DNA of 64,000 nucleotides from Telmatactis stephensoni (GCA_029948255.1 JALIZF010001820.1:729501-793500), one strand, 5' to 3'; positions 24,401-35,100 are shown, counted from the stretch's first letter. Numbers and translations: made by a program. Notes: generated from the sequence alone by a model not told the origin.

Positions 24401-26798
24401 ACAAGTGACTCTTGCTCGAATGAAAGAAAACATAGCAGAGAAAGAGAGAAATGGACGCCAGAACACGCAGCATCTCCAAGATGGGAATGAAGAGGTACTT
24501 GGCGAAGATGAAGAAGGAGTCTATGCCGAATTTCCTGGTAAGACGGACAAAACCTTTATTTTTCACCTTTTCAGTATAGTAATTCATCCGGTTTTCAGTG
24601 TTGCTACACTGTTTAGTAAAAAATACCGGCTCATGTGTAATACAGGAAAAATAGGGATATATGCGAAAAATATCCGAAATAGTTCATGGGCTGCCTGTGG
24701 TCAAGACGCAGCCGCGCAAAAGCCTGCAAAATCTAGCGATGCGTTGTGGCCACGCGGTGTTATCAAATATCAAATTAAAGGTAGATGCAAAAACATAAAA
24801 ATATTAGCTTGTGTATAAATCAAACCTATGACAAAATGACAGACAGGTTCATGTTTGACTGAATTAAAAAAATAACAAATTCGGCACATAAATTAGCTGG
24901 GATTCTGCATGAATCAGTAACAAACATGGCAAGGAAAAGTAATCTGTAAAATGTTGAAAATGTTGTAGTTCATTCACGATAAAGAACTGAAAATGTTATG
25001 CCGCTAAAGAAAATATCCTAAATTTGTCTGAATACAAATTCAGTACCCAACAAATGACTAAAAGGGAAATTTTCATTGGTTTGAACACTCATAGTTGATA
25101 TAAGGTACTAAGTATGATCACATTTACTCAAAAACATTTTCAGGGCACTCTCATTTTCGCCAATTTTCGTGAGTCGCTGATTACTGAAGGCGGCTTACCT
25201 TCAAAACGTTTGGCTTTGAAGTCCTTTCTGCATTAGCCACCTTTTCATTGGAATAACGCTTCATTTATTTTCTCTTCTCTTTGCCACCTTTTTTGAAACT
25301 GATTTGCTTCTTTCCATATCAACTTTTGATTCTTTCAAGTCAGAAAACGATGACGTAGTTAGTAACGCGCGCGCGTTTTTGACCTTGAAGATTCCCGCCA
25401 AAAGTTATGAGTGATCATTATCGTATATATAGTATTTTATTTGAGCGATCACTGGTCGAATTCGATTCGATTCGATTCGATGTTGTTCACCCTACTTCGA
25501 GAATTTATTTTTGCGGTGAACCAGAAAAAAACTTTTCAAACATCAAAAATCGCGTCTTACATTTGTAGTTTCAACGTGGTGTTACACGAGACGATATTTT
25601 GCAATCACGATTTTCCGCGCAACAATGGTGCGCCAAAAATTGTTCTTGTCACAGGGGTTGTTACACGAAACGATTTTCCTTGCAACATCAACATGCATGA
25701 CGCATGCGACAGCTATGTTTGTGTATTTTGGTTCTATTAATTGTTTGGACACTTTTAAATTTGATTCCCAAAAAATTTAGTTTTCTTTGGATGAAAGCGA
25801 TAGTTTTTAATTTCGCTTATCACTGTCATCCAAACGTAATTTTTAATCTTGTTATTATCTTACTTCGCTATCAGCCGCCATTTTGTTGAGCGAAAAATCG
25901 AAGGCAAAGATGCTACACGAGCCAACTACTTCAACAAAATTCGTCATATATTTTGCAGATTTTTGAAGGCGATTCAAAAACTCGCAACATGTAGCCGTAA
26001 CAAAGATTGCGCAGAAAATGTTGCAAAACGTCTCATGTAACACCACCTTAAAAGTACTGAGAGTCTCGGTCCACTACGGTAGACCTTTTTGAAGAAGTGA
26101 GTAGTTTTACTCATAGGTACTGGTGATTACTCAATTACTGGTGTGAGTAAAAGTTTATACAGTTATTTTGAGTAAAATTAAGTCGAGTAATACCGTTTAC
26201 TCAAAGAGTAAAACATTTCATACTCGGATTTTTAAGTTTAGACTAGTACTCAACTGATTTCTGAATACTGAAAATCGAATCGCGTACTCATGTTCTGGAG
26301 TCGCTATCACTCAGAAATCTAAGCTAGTAAGAACTTTTTTGAGGGCCACTGAGTCATCAGTGTTTGTTAACTACTGTTATATGTGTTTCACCCTCTGGAA
26401 ATAAAGCCTATAAACTTATCTATCTATTTGAGTAACTATCGCTCTGAGATTAGAATTATCCTTACTCGCGTTTTTGAGTACCGTAACCGCTACCCAGGTG
26501 TTTTTACAGAGAAGATCAGTGATTCTTTAAATGGGAACAAAGTTTTTTGATAAAAGTTAAGAAAAGTTAATTCGTTTGTACACTGTTTTCATTAACAGGT
26601 ATGATTGGTCAGATTAAGGTGCAGGTGGGCACTGAAGTGACCGCTGGTCAAGCCCTGGTGATTCTCGAAGCGATGAAGGCACAGACCACATTACACAGCC
26701 TCTTTGCAGGAGTAGTCTCGAGAGTCTGTGTCAGTGTCCAAGACATCATCAGGAATGGCCATCTTTTGATGATAATCAAAAGAAAAGTGGTCAACTAA
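16126..26798 (+). CDS. Urea carboxylase (biotin- and ATP-dependent), complete, 9 exons
   Basis: Exons: 16126-16668, 17648-17774, 18331-18470, 19402-20154, 20321-20906, 21263-22015, 22703-22968, 24204-24537 and 26599-26798. They join without frameshift to 1233 aa plus stop, the usual length for the family (about 1200). Domain order is biotin carboxylase (about 13-461), KipA/AHS2-like carboxyltransferase (about 462-790), KipI/AHS1-like (about 800-1056), linker, and C-terminal biotinyl domain (Lys1194). The enzyme makes allophanate from urea, ATP and bicarbonate. No signal or mitochondrial leader is seen, so a cytosolic protein is expected. Unlike yeast Dur1,2 it is not fused to an allophanate hydrolase. 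Acetyl-CoA, propionyl-CoA and pyruvate carboxylase are excluded by the AHS domains. Intron structure and animal neighbours argue against contamination. Introns carry many foldback elements. Confidence 0.92.
16697..17000. mobile_element. MITE in urea carboxylase intron 1
   Basis: Perfect 21-bp terminal inverted repeats (TAATCATAACTATTACAATT and complement) bound about 304 bp. Inside are repeated GTAATTGGA blocks. A second inverted repeat follows at about 17031-17130 (GTCCAATTCTGTCTGCAATC against its complement). Confidence 0.75.
17828..18062. repeat. Dispersed repeat in urea carboxylase intron 2
   Basis: Similar over most of its length to 27770-28072: both have CCAACATGGCGGCTCC, TGAGCATAT, a CAAGCATTTTGATTTTATT-like block and a GAAGACGTCAGT / GATGACGTCAGT end. 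Confidence 0.65.
18924..19067. repeat. Inverted repeat in urea carboxylase intron 3
   Basis: CCTACTCCGGGCCCTAAAAT faces ATTTTAGGGCCCGGATTAGG, with tandem GGCGATTTTG units between. Confidence 0.75.
19402..20154 (+). CDS. Urea carboxylase exon 4: biotin carboxylase C-terminal part and start of AHS2
   Basis: 251 codons in phase 0. [14 protein letters not shown] (aa 295-308) carries the catalytic Arg and the ATP/bicarbonate-site residues of biotin carboxylases. The C-terminal biotin carboxylase domain ends near aa 461. [20 protein letters not shown] and [13 protein letters not shown] then open the carboxyltransferase-like AHS2 domain, so the two domains are joined inside a single exon. Confidence 0.93.
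20321..22968 (+). CDS. Urea carboxylase exons 5-7: AHS2 and AHS1 carboxyltransferase domains
   Basis: Exon 5 (20321-20906) has [20 protein letters not shown] and [20 protein letters not shown], strongly diagnostic of urea carboxylase. Exon 6 (21263-22015) continues with [16 protein letters not shown] and [15 protein letters not shown]. Exon 7 (22703-22968) has [29 protein letters not shown] and [10 protein letters not shown] from the KipI-like half. Together these bind urea and receive the carboxyl group from biotin. Confidence 0.93.
23147..23276. repeat. Palindromic element in urea carboxylase intron 7
   Basis: TAGATACTTTCTTGTGTATTACGGGCTGA faces TCAGCCCATAATACATAAGA across a GCGAGGCAAAATGCGAGCGA centre. 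Two direct repeats with AAACCGGTTTGAAGCC follow (about 23357-23500). Confidence 0.75.
23655..24182. repeat. Two adjacent foldback elements in urea carboxylase intron 7
   Basis: The first pair is CAGAACGAAGTTTCTGATTT (about 23658) against AAATCAGAAACTTCGTTCTG (about 23875), around a T/GTTT-rich filler. The second is GACCAGCAAATTACAAATTT (about 23989) against AAATTTGTAATTTGCTAGTC (to about 24168). The second ends about 20 bases before exon 8. Confidence 0.75.
24204..24537 (+). CDS. Urea carboxylase exon 8: linker to biotinyl domain
   Basis: 111 codons with [35 protein letters not shown] and a charged coil, matching the segment that follows AHS1 in the family. The exon ends in a highly acidic stretch ([12 protein letters not shown]). 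The exon starts directly beside a foldback element that ends at about 24182. Confidence 0.88.
25573..26048. mobile_element. Foldback MITE in urea carboxylase intron 8
   Basis: GTGGTGTTACACGAGACGAT at the left faces CGTCTCATGTAACACCACC at the right over about 475 bp. A second internal GTTACACGAAACGATTTTCC repeats the arm. Confidence 0.75.
26599..26798 (+). CDS. Urea carboxylase exon 9: biotinyl (BCCP-like) domain and stop
   Basis: About 66 residues: [20 protein letters not shown], then [11 protein letters not shown] with the predicted biotinylated Lys1194, then an IRNGHLL turn, ending KVVN-stop. The residue after the biotinyl Lys is Ala, not the Met/Leu/Thr usually seen. The exon lies 2 kb after exon 8, but its ATTAACAG acceptor and phase 1 entry fit exactly. 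Confidence 0.88.
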
Positions 26799-27249
26799 AT
26801 ATTTTCGTAAGACTGTGTAGTCTACTCCCGTCCAAGGAGGGTAGAGGGTTGGTAGAGGGGGAGGGGGTAAGGAAAGGAAAGAGGAGAGGGAATGGGAATA
26901 GTTCCTTTTTGCAAAGCCAAGACTTTTCAGACTTTTTTCAATAGAATTGTAAGAATTTGGAACTCATTATGTACCATATCTAAACCAGACCGTTTTTCGA
27001 GTGTTACTGCTGTTACTGAGGGGTGGAAGACTGGTGCACAGAGCTAGCAGGCACATATTTTAGTGCAGGACGTAGAAAAAGGGGGTCCAAAAAGTTTTGT
27101 AAACACTCTGTTGTTCACAGTCATAACTCAAGACTGGGGCATCAAAAAAATCATGCATCCACACTTTCTGCATTATGGAAACTTTGCTACATTTTCTATT
27201 CGTTTTCAACAACAACCTAGATGAAGCTCTTAACTCCGATCGGAAATGT

Positions 27250-27595
27250 AAGGGGATGCTCGTCGTACCTTTTAGGGGTCAAAATCAGCGATTTGGTACC
27301 TTTTAGGGTGTCCCAGACTTTAGTGGACTACTAGAGACCTAGCTGGTACCTTTTAGGGTGATTTTTCCTCCATCGATTAAATACTGGAAACAAAGATCGG
27401 ATTGCAAGACCATTAAATTGTTCGTATATAAATAGACACAATTGATCGCTTGATTGACTAAAATATGCAAAATGTTAAATTTAGTGTTTTTGAGTTGGTA
27501 CCTTTTAGGGGTAAAAACATATATTGCCACGCCCACCCGGATGACTTTGGTACCTTTTAGGGGTCATTTTTAAAATTTCCGACGAGCATCCCCGT
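27250..27595. mobile_element. MITE with internal GGTACCTTTTAGGG repeats
   Basis: GGGGATGCTCGTCG at about 27253 and its complement CGACGAGCATCCCC at about 27580 bound the element. GTACCTTTTAGGG occurs five times in one orientation inside. It lies in the tail-to-tail space between urea carboxylase and MSH1. Confidence 0.7.
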
Positions 27596-27769
27596 CCTCT
27601 TATATATAGGAGTCCCCCCCCGGGGCTCCATGAAAGTGAACTTTTGCTTTATAAACATTTTTCATCAAAATAAATTGAATCGCTGGGTTTCATCTATTCA
27701 GTAGAACGGTAGCCATGTTAGATGAACAAACAAGTGACGCTATTTAATGAGAAATCTTTTGTTGAAGTT

Positions 27770-28072
27770 CATCCAAGATGGCTGCCGTGACGTCACATGC
27801 AACCCAAGAATAAGTTGACGGTTCGAATATCTTTTTGACTCTTGATGTTCTGGTCGCCGTGTTGGTATACAGCCGTGGTACACCAACATGGCGGCTCCAA
27901 TACCTTTCTTGCTGAGCATATGACATCAATGATATCGAATATCGTTTTGAATCAAACTTATTCAGAGTTACAAAGTGTTTTTTGCTCTTGCATATTGCAA
28001 GCATATATTTTGATTTTATTGGCGCTTTGAAATGGACTAATTTTTTTTCGATGACGTCAGTGAAGATCTCCA
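27770..28072. repeat. Dispersed repeat, second copy of the family at 17828
   Basis: See 17828-18062. The 115-codon minus-strand open frame here (27744-28091) is inside the repeat and shows no domain. Confidence 0.6.
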
Positions 28073-28363
28073 AATAGCTAGGACTTAGCACTGGAACACT
28101 ATTTGGTTGAAGTCGTAAATATTTGGGCTCTCAAATTCAGGTTCAAGCCTTGTGAACATTGAAGAACGATAGTCTTGGAACGAGGAGCCTGATCGGACTC
28201 TACTCGTGTCGCATCCTTATAGCTTGGCTTAAACTTGGGTCGTAAGCGTTGGAGTCGGATTCGCAATAATCGTAATCGAAGCAACCGTTGAATCTGGAAC
28301 ACAGATTCTACTGATTCTACTTTCTAGAATAGACGGTGCAGGTTGTCGGTTGCTTAGGAAACG

Positions 28364-31300
28364 CTAACTTGAAGAGTTCCTATTGTTTTTGTTAAGTTTC
28401 AAATTCGAGGCAAACAAATCGGCTTTCTCTTCAAGAGGAGCTAAGAGTTCTCGTGCACGGTTCTCCACGGCCACAGGTATACCGGCTAGTCGTGCTACGT
28501 CGATACCAAATGATTTACGATCAATGCCACTCTAAAAGTGAGACAGAGACAAAGGTTAGGATGCTTTGCATATATGATCCGAGGTTCACGATATATGCGT
28601 AACGTATTTCAAACGCTACGGTGCCGTTTCGTTACTGTGCCATATCGAGTTCTTCATATCATGCGATCACCCCTGTAGACGTCTCTATGCGATTATTATT
28701 ACCCCTATAATACGAAAACTCCTATATTACAGACATCTTAACATATCTCTAGGGTGGCAAGGGTAGCGCAATGCTTCACCGTTCGCCTCTCACCACTGTA
28801 ATGCAGGTTGGAGTCCCGGCCCGGGAGCTAGACCATATATGAATTAAGTTGGTCTTTCCTCTGCCACGGGGTTTTTCTCCGAGTACTCAAGTTTTCCTCC
28901 CTCCTTTAAAATCAACATTATTTCGACCTTGAGTTCTGGTCCGTGGTCGACATTGGTTGTATACTCCATTTCAGGGCCGTAGCAAGGGGAGGGCCGGCCC
29001 AATATTTTTAATTCCTTCGCTTCGCAGTATATTTTTTTAAGTTGTTTCACTTCCATCAAGAATGAAATTGCCGATCTTACCCCATATAATAATTTGCTGT
29101 ACACCAGCAAAGAAGGATTATGCCTTCAAACCTCAACTACTTAGACTTCAAAATCCCTTAAGTTTTCAACAAAGACCTTTGGAAGCAAGTTTAGCTTAAT
29201 TATGCACCCCTTGGTTCGTCGCCCAGCTGCCTCCCCAAAAACAATTTGCCGGCTTGCTACGGCCCTGCAGTTACAGGACTTCGTCCCGACTACTTGGGTA
29301 TCGTCTGCACTACAACTACCTTTACCCCACATACATAGACACGTTGTTAAAGAAACAAAAACTTTACCACAACTTTAAAAGTGAATGTTATGCCATGTTC
29401 ACTTGAGTGATGGGCTGTCACGTGATAGCTGGCTACTCGAGGAAGACTGGACGACAAGAGCGCTAATTGATGGAAATGGGTGGAGGCCAAGGTCCTACAG
29501 CCGATGACGTCATGAAGGTATTCGATAACTGCCCAGGCAATTGATAAGCCATCTAGCATAGACGTGCCACGACCTGTTAGCGAAACAATAATACTGTTAC
29601 ACTCTAAATGTCAAAAAGAACCAGTCATGTTGTCACAACGGTCAACCTGGCCGCTTAATAGAAGTCTTATTTACAGCGTTCGTGTGAACAAATATATACA
29701 CGACACTTTGTAAAGTGACCGATATATAGAGGGTGGGTGTTCGCTAATACACGACACTTTGTAAAGTGACCGATATATAGAGGGTGTCCGCTAATAGAGG
29801 TCTTATTTACAGCATTCGTGTGAACATAGTAGTTATACAATGGTTGAGAGTGGCATGCCGTGGAATAGCCCACGAGTCACTATGCCACAAGAAACCATTG
29901 TATAACTATTTTATCCCACGCCAGAGAAAATAAAGCAATTGGCGCATTGTGTCATGGGAAGGATCAGTGGAATACCGCCGAATATACAACGGCTTTCCTG
30001 CTTTCTGATTGGCTGTGTTTTCTATGGTGTGGGATAAAAATGTATACACGACACTTTGTAAAGTGACCGATATATAGAGGGTGTTCGCTAATAGAAGTCT
30101 TATTTACAGCATTCGTGTGAGCAGACAATTCGCGACACCACCCACCCTGACTTCCAGACGGTCGGGGTGATCCTCTTTTCCTCCAGATGACCCCCCTACC
30201 GTTTGGCTAGGCGTGACCGTGCCGTTTTCACAGTTACACGAAATATCTTCACTGGATACGGTTTAGGGTTAGCTTACCTATTTCATCTATCACAACCAAA
30301 GAATTCTGAGTAGCATGTGATAAAATATACGATGTCTCAAGCATCTCAGCCATGAAGGTCGACTGGTGTTGGACAAGGTTGTCACTTGCACCGATACGAG
30401 CAAAGACCCTGTCTACAATTCCTTCAAAAGAGATCAAATAAATAAGTTATGAAGAATATAGCCAGGTTCACTCTAGCATAAGCTTAAGCAACAGTAATGT
30501 GTAGTACATTACAGAGTCTGCGTATGTTGCTTATGCCTATGTCACTAGTTAATAGACAAGCACTGCTAATGAGCAGTACATTACTGAGCCTGCGTATGTT
30601 GCTTGTGCTTATGACACTAATGAAAAGACAAGCACTGCTAATGAGCAGTGCATTACTGAGTCTGCGTATGTTGTTTATGCTTGCGTCGCTAGGATATGAA
30701 CCGCGGGCTGATGATGACGTCCCTTCAAGTCAACGTACACGTTAAACACACGTTAAACTACAGACGACGTGGATCACCTGCCCCCTTTTTAGATCGCAAA
30801 GCTGTGGCATTTAATTTTTGCCACTGAAATGAAAAAAAGAAAAAAGAAGTGACAAGTATGCTGATCACCTTGGCATTTAAAAGCCTACCCACAAATGCTA
30901 GGCGCGAAAAAGTCACATGATCTATTTGTCGCTTTCCTGTCCCTGTACATGGGTCTCAATCGACCTACTCACTATTCTATAGTTTGCACTCGAGTTGAAT
31001 CATAGAACTATTTTTCGGTGGGACGTTATTTCACTTGAAGCCTGTAATAGAATTAGGAAGCTAACGAAAACAGCAGACATGACAAGGAGAGAAGGATAGA
31101 TGAAGGATGCTATCTTCTTGTACAGTCACATCGACTGAAAATTCGACGAGTTGCCCGCGATTTTGTAGAGCACAAAAAGTTGTGCGCGTGTACGTCAATT
31201 GTACGTATGTCAGCTGTATGTAAATTGCATGTGGCAGTTGTAGGCAAATGATGTGCCGTGTAAATTAATTGGCCTTTAGAAGGGTCCATTTCAATCGCTT

Positions 31301-32178
31301 TGAGGTGGCCATTATAGTGGGTTGACCGTACCTCCTAAGGTGTATTACGGGTATTGCTTACCAAGGGTCGCTTGTTGAGCTGGAACAAATGAGCCTGCTT
31401 GAGCAAGGATGGAGATCAGGGCATTTTGTCTTAGAAATGTGCTTTTTCCTAACAAGAATATGCAAATTTATAATTTGAAATCGTCCTGAAATCATCAAGC
31501 TTGGGAAAACAAGGGACAGCTGAACACTCACTTTTTTGGTTTTCGAGTGCTCCAAGAAACCATAATACTAAGAGAGCGAAACTCAGTATTGATGTCTGTG
31601 CGATGTTCGTGGCGACTAAGGCTATTTTTAGTAACTTCGCCATCGCGCGCGCAAGGCTCTCAAACAATAGAATTTGATTTTTGACGTGCGCACGGACAAG
31701 AGAGTTTGCTTTCGGTTTTGAATTCTACTATTTAAGAGCCTTGCGCGCGCGATGACGAAGTTACTAAAAATAGCCTTAGCCGCCACGAACATCGCACAGA
31801 CATCAATACTGAGTTTCGCTCTCTTAGTATTATGGTCTCTTGAGTGTTCTTCATTCAGTAGCGGATCCAGGGGGGTCGAAGGGGTCCACGGAACCCCCCC
31901 TTGATGGTTTGATTTTTTAATAACTTACCGCCCATATTAGGACCAGTGACAATCCATACATTCTTATCATCCAAATTACAGTCATTACAAACAAAACTGT
32001 CTGGCTGCAGAATATCGACTACAGGGTGTCTGCCTCCTTTGACATTAAACTCAGTACCCTCTAGCATTGTTGGTTTTGTGTATCCACGAGTTAACGCGAG
32101 TAGCCCAAGTGATGACGCAACGTCAAGCTCTGCCAATGATTTTGCGACACTTTTGATGTGTTCTGCTCGATAGGTTAC
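28364..32178 (-). CDS. MSH1: MSH1 exons 7-11: ATPase domain and C-terminus
   Basis: Exon 7 (32178-31929) ends inside Walker A (TGPNMG). Exon 8 (31448-31362, only 87 bases) completes it with [19 protein letters not shown]. Exon 9 (30421-30278) gives [23 protein letters not shown] and SLVVIDEIG. Exon 10 (29573-29368) gives [14 protein letters not shown] and STHFHQLA. Exon 11 (28531-28364) gives [13 protein letters not shown] and stops at TAG (28366-28364) after a short charged tail. The dimer-stabilising helices expected after the ATPase core are present but end early. Confidence 0.9.
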
Positions 32179-35100
32179 CTGTAGTGAATTACAAAGGACG
32201 TTGTCAACACGATAGGGAAACCAAACAAAACTACTATGTAACGACTGACTGACTGACTGACTGACTGACTGACTGACTGACTGACTGACTGACTGACTGA
32301 CTGACTGACTGACTGACTGACTGACTGACTGACTGACTGACTGACTGACTGACTGACTGACTGACTGACTGACTGACTGACTGACTGACTGACTGACTGA
32401 CTGACTGACTGACTGACTGACTGACTGACTGACTGACTTTATCTCCACTTTTCTAGGAACTGGAACCAGGAACAGCTATAATTTTCGGTTAGATATCACA
32501 AATATTGATAACATCGAACATTTAAAAAGAAAATTCTTTAGTGCTTGGCGTAACATTATCGTTTTATAACAATTTTATATATTTTTTAGTATTTTAGAAA
32601 TTTTGTTACTATTTATTTATTATTTATCTATATGTCTTTATTTATAGTAGTTAGTTAGATACACGACCCCATAAGCACTGAGCTTTAATTCTTATCGTGT
32701 CAAAATAAAGTTGGTGTATGTACGTATGTTATGGCCTAGAAATCTAATGATTAGAACTGTTTATATTACATTTTATCTTAGTTTTCATATTGATTCTGTG
32801 TTTATTCATTTATATCTTTTATCATTTCTGTTAGGACCTTGAAAATCACATTATCTATAAATGGAATATCTTCACTCAATAATAATAATTACTAATTAGA
32901 ATCTGGAATCAGCAAACGATGAACGATACCTGTTGACACAACTCCTCCGACAACGCTCTTTGAACGCGATCATGGTCATCCTGGAGGCTTTTCAACTCGG
33001 CGTTGAGTTCTTGTAGTCTTAACGTACTGTAACGTATTTTATCAGCGGTGTTGTCAACTTTCACGAAGTCTTCACGTGAAGTGAGTTTCTTAGCATGACT
33101 TGATGGGATTTCCACAACACGAATGAATGATCTGTGGTTGTTTATGACTAGTTTTGGAATACCTAGAAGAGATCTTTTGTACAAAAAGCGGAAATATTAA
33201 ACCAACAGTGCGAGGTTACAGAAAGCTTTTGCGAGAAGATTGAGAAGAGTCGGCGCTTGGAGAAACACCCTGAAAACCACGCTCTTACATAGTGCAATTT
33301 TTCTCTGCAAACAAGTTGCATGAACCATTGCAGCGTGTAACAACCTTCACCATGCAAAATCATCCCGAGTAAACGATTGTAGTAACGTTTTTCGGCGTTG
33401 CGTCGTGTAACGCCACTACCTATGGTTCGTACACTGTTTTGCAGCACCATTGGGCGAAAGTCGCAAAAAATGAAATTATTCGATGTGTGCGGTTTTATAG
33501 AGCGCATTGATTAACGGAGCACCCGTAAACTTTCCCTTAACTAAAGCCAAAATCAGTCATATAGCTATTGAAGATATACCGCTTTTAGAAAAACATCCGG
33601 AAAATTTAGAGAACGTTGCGCGCAACCGGACACACAGTTCAACTCTACTGTTGCATTCAACGTTGCAGAAAACACTGCATATGACTCCGCCCTAAAGGGA
33701 TTTTCAGTGAGCCTCGATACGTTATCAAGCATTTTAGAAACAGACTATATGGAGAGTAAACGGGTGACTGAGAAAAACGGACGCTGGAGAAACACCCGGG
33801 ATTAACAGACGAGTTAAGGGACCCAAAAAAGTTCTTATGGGCGGGTTTCTCGAAAGACCCGGTAACTGTACGGTCCTGCTAATTTACGGCAGAATGCATG
33901 TCGGTTGACAGGGAATTAAAGTTTCAACCGAATGGGATTACGCATGCGCTAACGTGTTGCTATGGACACCAACCTGTATTCTTCCCTAAGAATTGCGACT
34001 TCTTGTTCATTCTGTGTGATACGATCGCGAATATCATCAGCGGTATCAGAATAGCCCTCCATTACACTATGTCTGGAAGTTAACTCACCAACAGCTTGGT
34101 ATAGTACAGTCTGGAGTTCATTTAGCTCTTCAAAATCACTTACTAGTAGATTAGAGATGGCGGGGGGTTTACTTGAAAGGGATTCTAGAATTGTCAGAAC
34201 TTCGGAATAGAGGACGATTGTGTTGTAAATGGAACGAAGATCGCTTAGTTCTGCGTTTCCTGTGGCTACCTGCGAGATCAGAAAGAAAAGTCAATCAGTT
34301 AGTGTAACAATTGAAGAGGTCCCTACAAAAGCCGTGTAAATGATCTCTGATCAAATCTTGAATTCTCCGAAGAAATTGAAATAATTTTTAGGAGAATATA
34401 ATCTTTGGTCAGACATCACTTACGATATTCTTTCAGAGACCTCTTCAATTCCAAATGAATCAATAAGATGTCATAATAGCACAACGAAGGAGCTCTGCTC
34501 CAACGAAGGGCTATGGCTTCAAACGTTGTACAAATTTCCATTCATTCTACATGTCTGCATACTAACTCGCGCAGCTTATAGTAGTCTGTTTGTAAGGTAC
34601 ACACTAGTCAACGAAGGTACCCTTACCCCTCCTGACACCCGTCTAAGTTGGCCAGGTTTTGGAGTGTTTGTAGCAGTGTGTAGTGTAGTGTACTTTGCGC
34701 TATGGTCCGAGCATTGAACAGACCGCGTAGCTACATTGTCACAATTCACTTTGCAAAATACCTGAGAAAATTGTTGCTATAAATTGATACCATCTATATA
34801 TTATCATTCTTAAATGACCCGCATTTGGCCCCACGCGCGCGCTTCGAAGAAAGTGGGTCCGGAAAAACCCGGACCCGGACCCGCGCGCGCGCCAAAAATA
34901 TAAATAAAATAGTGATAAAAACCAGTCATATGATAAATGCTTATTGACTGAGTTACATCGGGCCAGACGGGAAAATATTTGGCTCTTGGTCACGGGCCTC
35001 GCTGCGCTCGAGCCAAATATTTTCCCGTCCGGCCCTCCTATTTAGTCAATAACTACATGATACGTACAACACACACACACCTTTTGCAATCTCCGCTCAA

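Noticed and set aside
16126..26798. Acetyl-CoA, propionyl-CoA or pyruvate carboxylase
   Set aside because: The shared biotin carboxylase part is followed by KipA/KipI-type (AHS2/AHS1) domains, which only urea carboxylase-type enzymes have.
16126..26798. Bacterial or algal contamination as source of urea carboxylase
   Set aside because: Eight introns with normal borders, and repeat families shared with the adjacent MSH1 and POLR1A regions, place it in the same nuclear genome.
27744..28091. 115-codon minus-strand ORF behind MSH1
   Set aside because: It lies in a dispersed repeat that also occurs in urea carboxylase intron 2; no family similarity.
31855..32448. 197-codon minus-strand ORF with Ser-Val-Ser-Gln repeats joined to MSH1 sequence
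   Set aside because: The repeat part is the intronic GACT array. A clear acceptor at 32179-32180 starts MSH1 exon 7.
33974..34269. An extra intron in MSH1 with donor at 34088
   Set aside because: The sequence reads through GTGAGT in frame and the supposed downstream acceptors all create stops; one longer exon fits.
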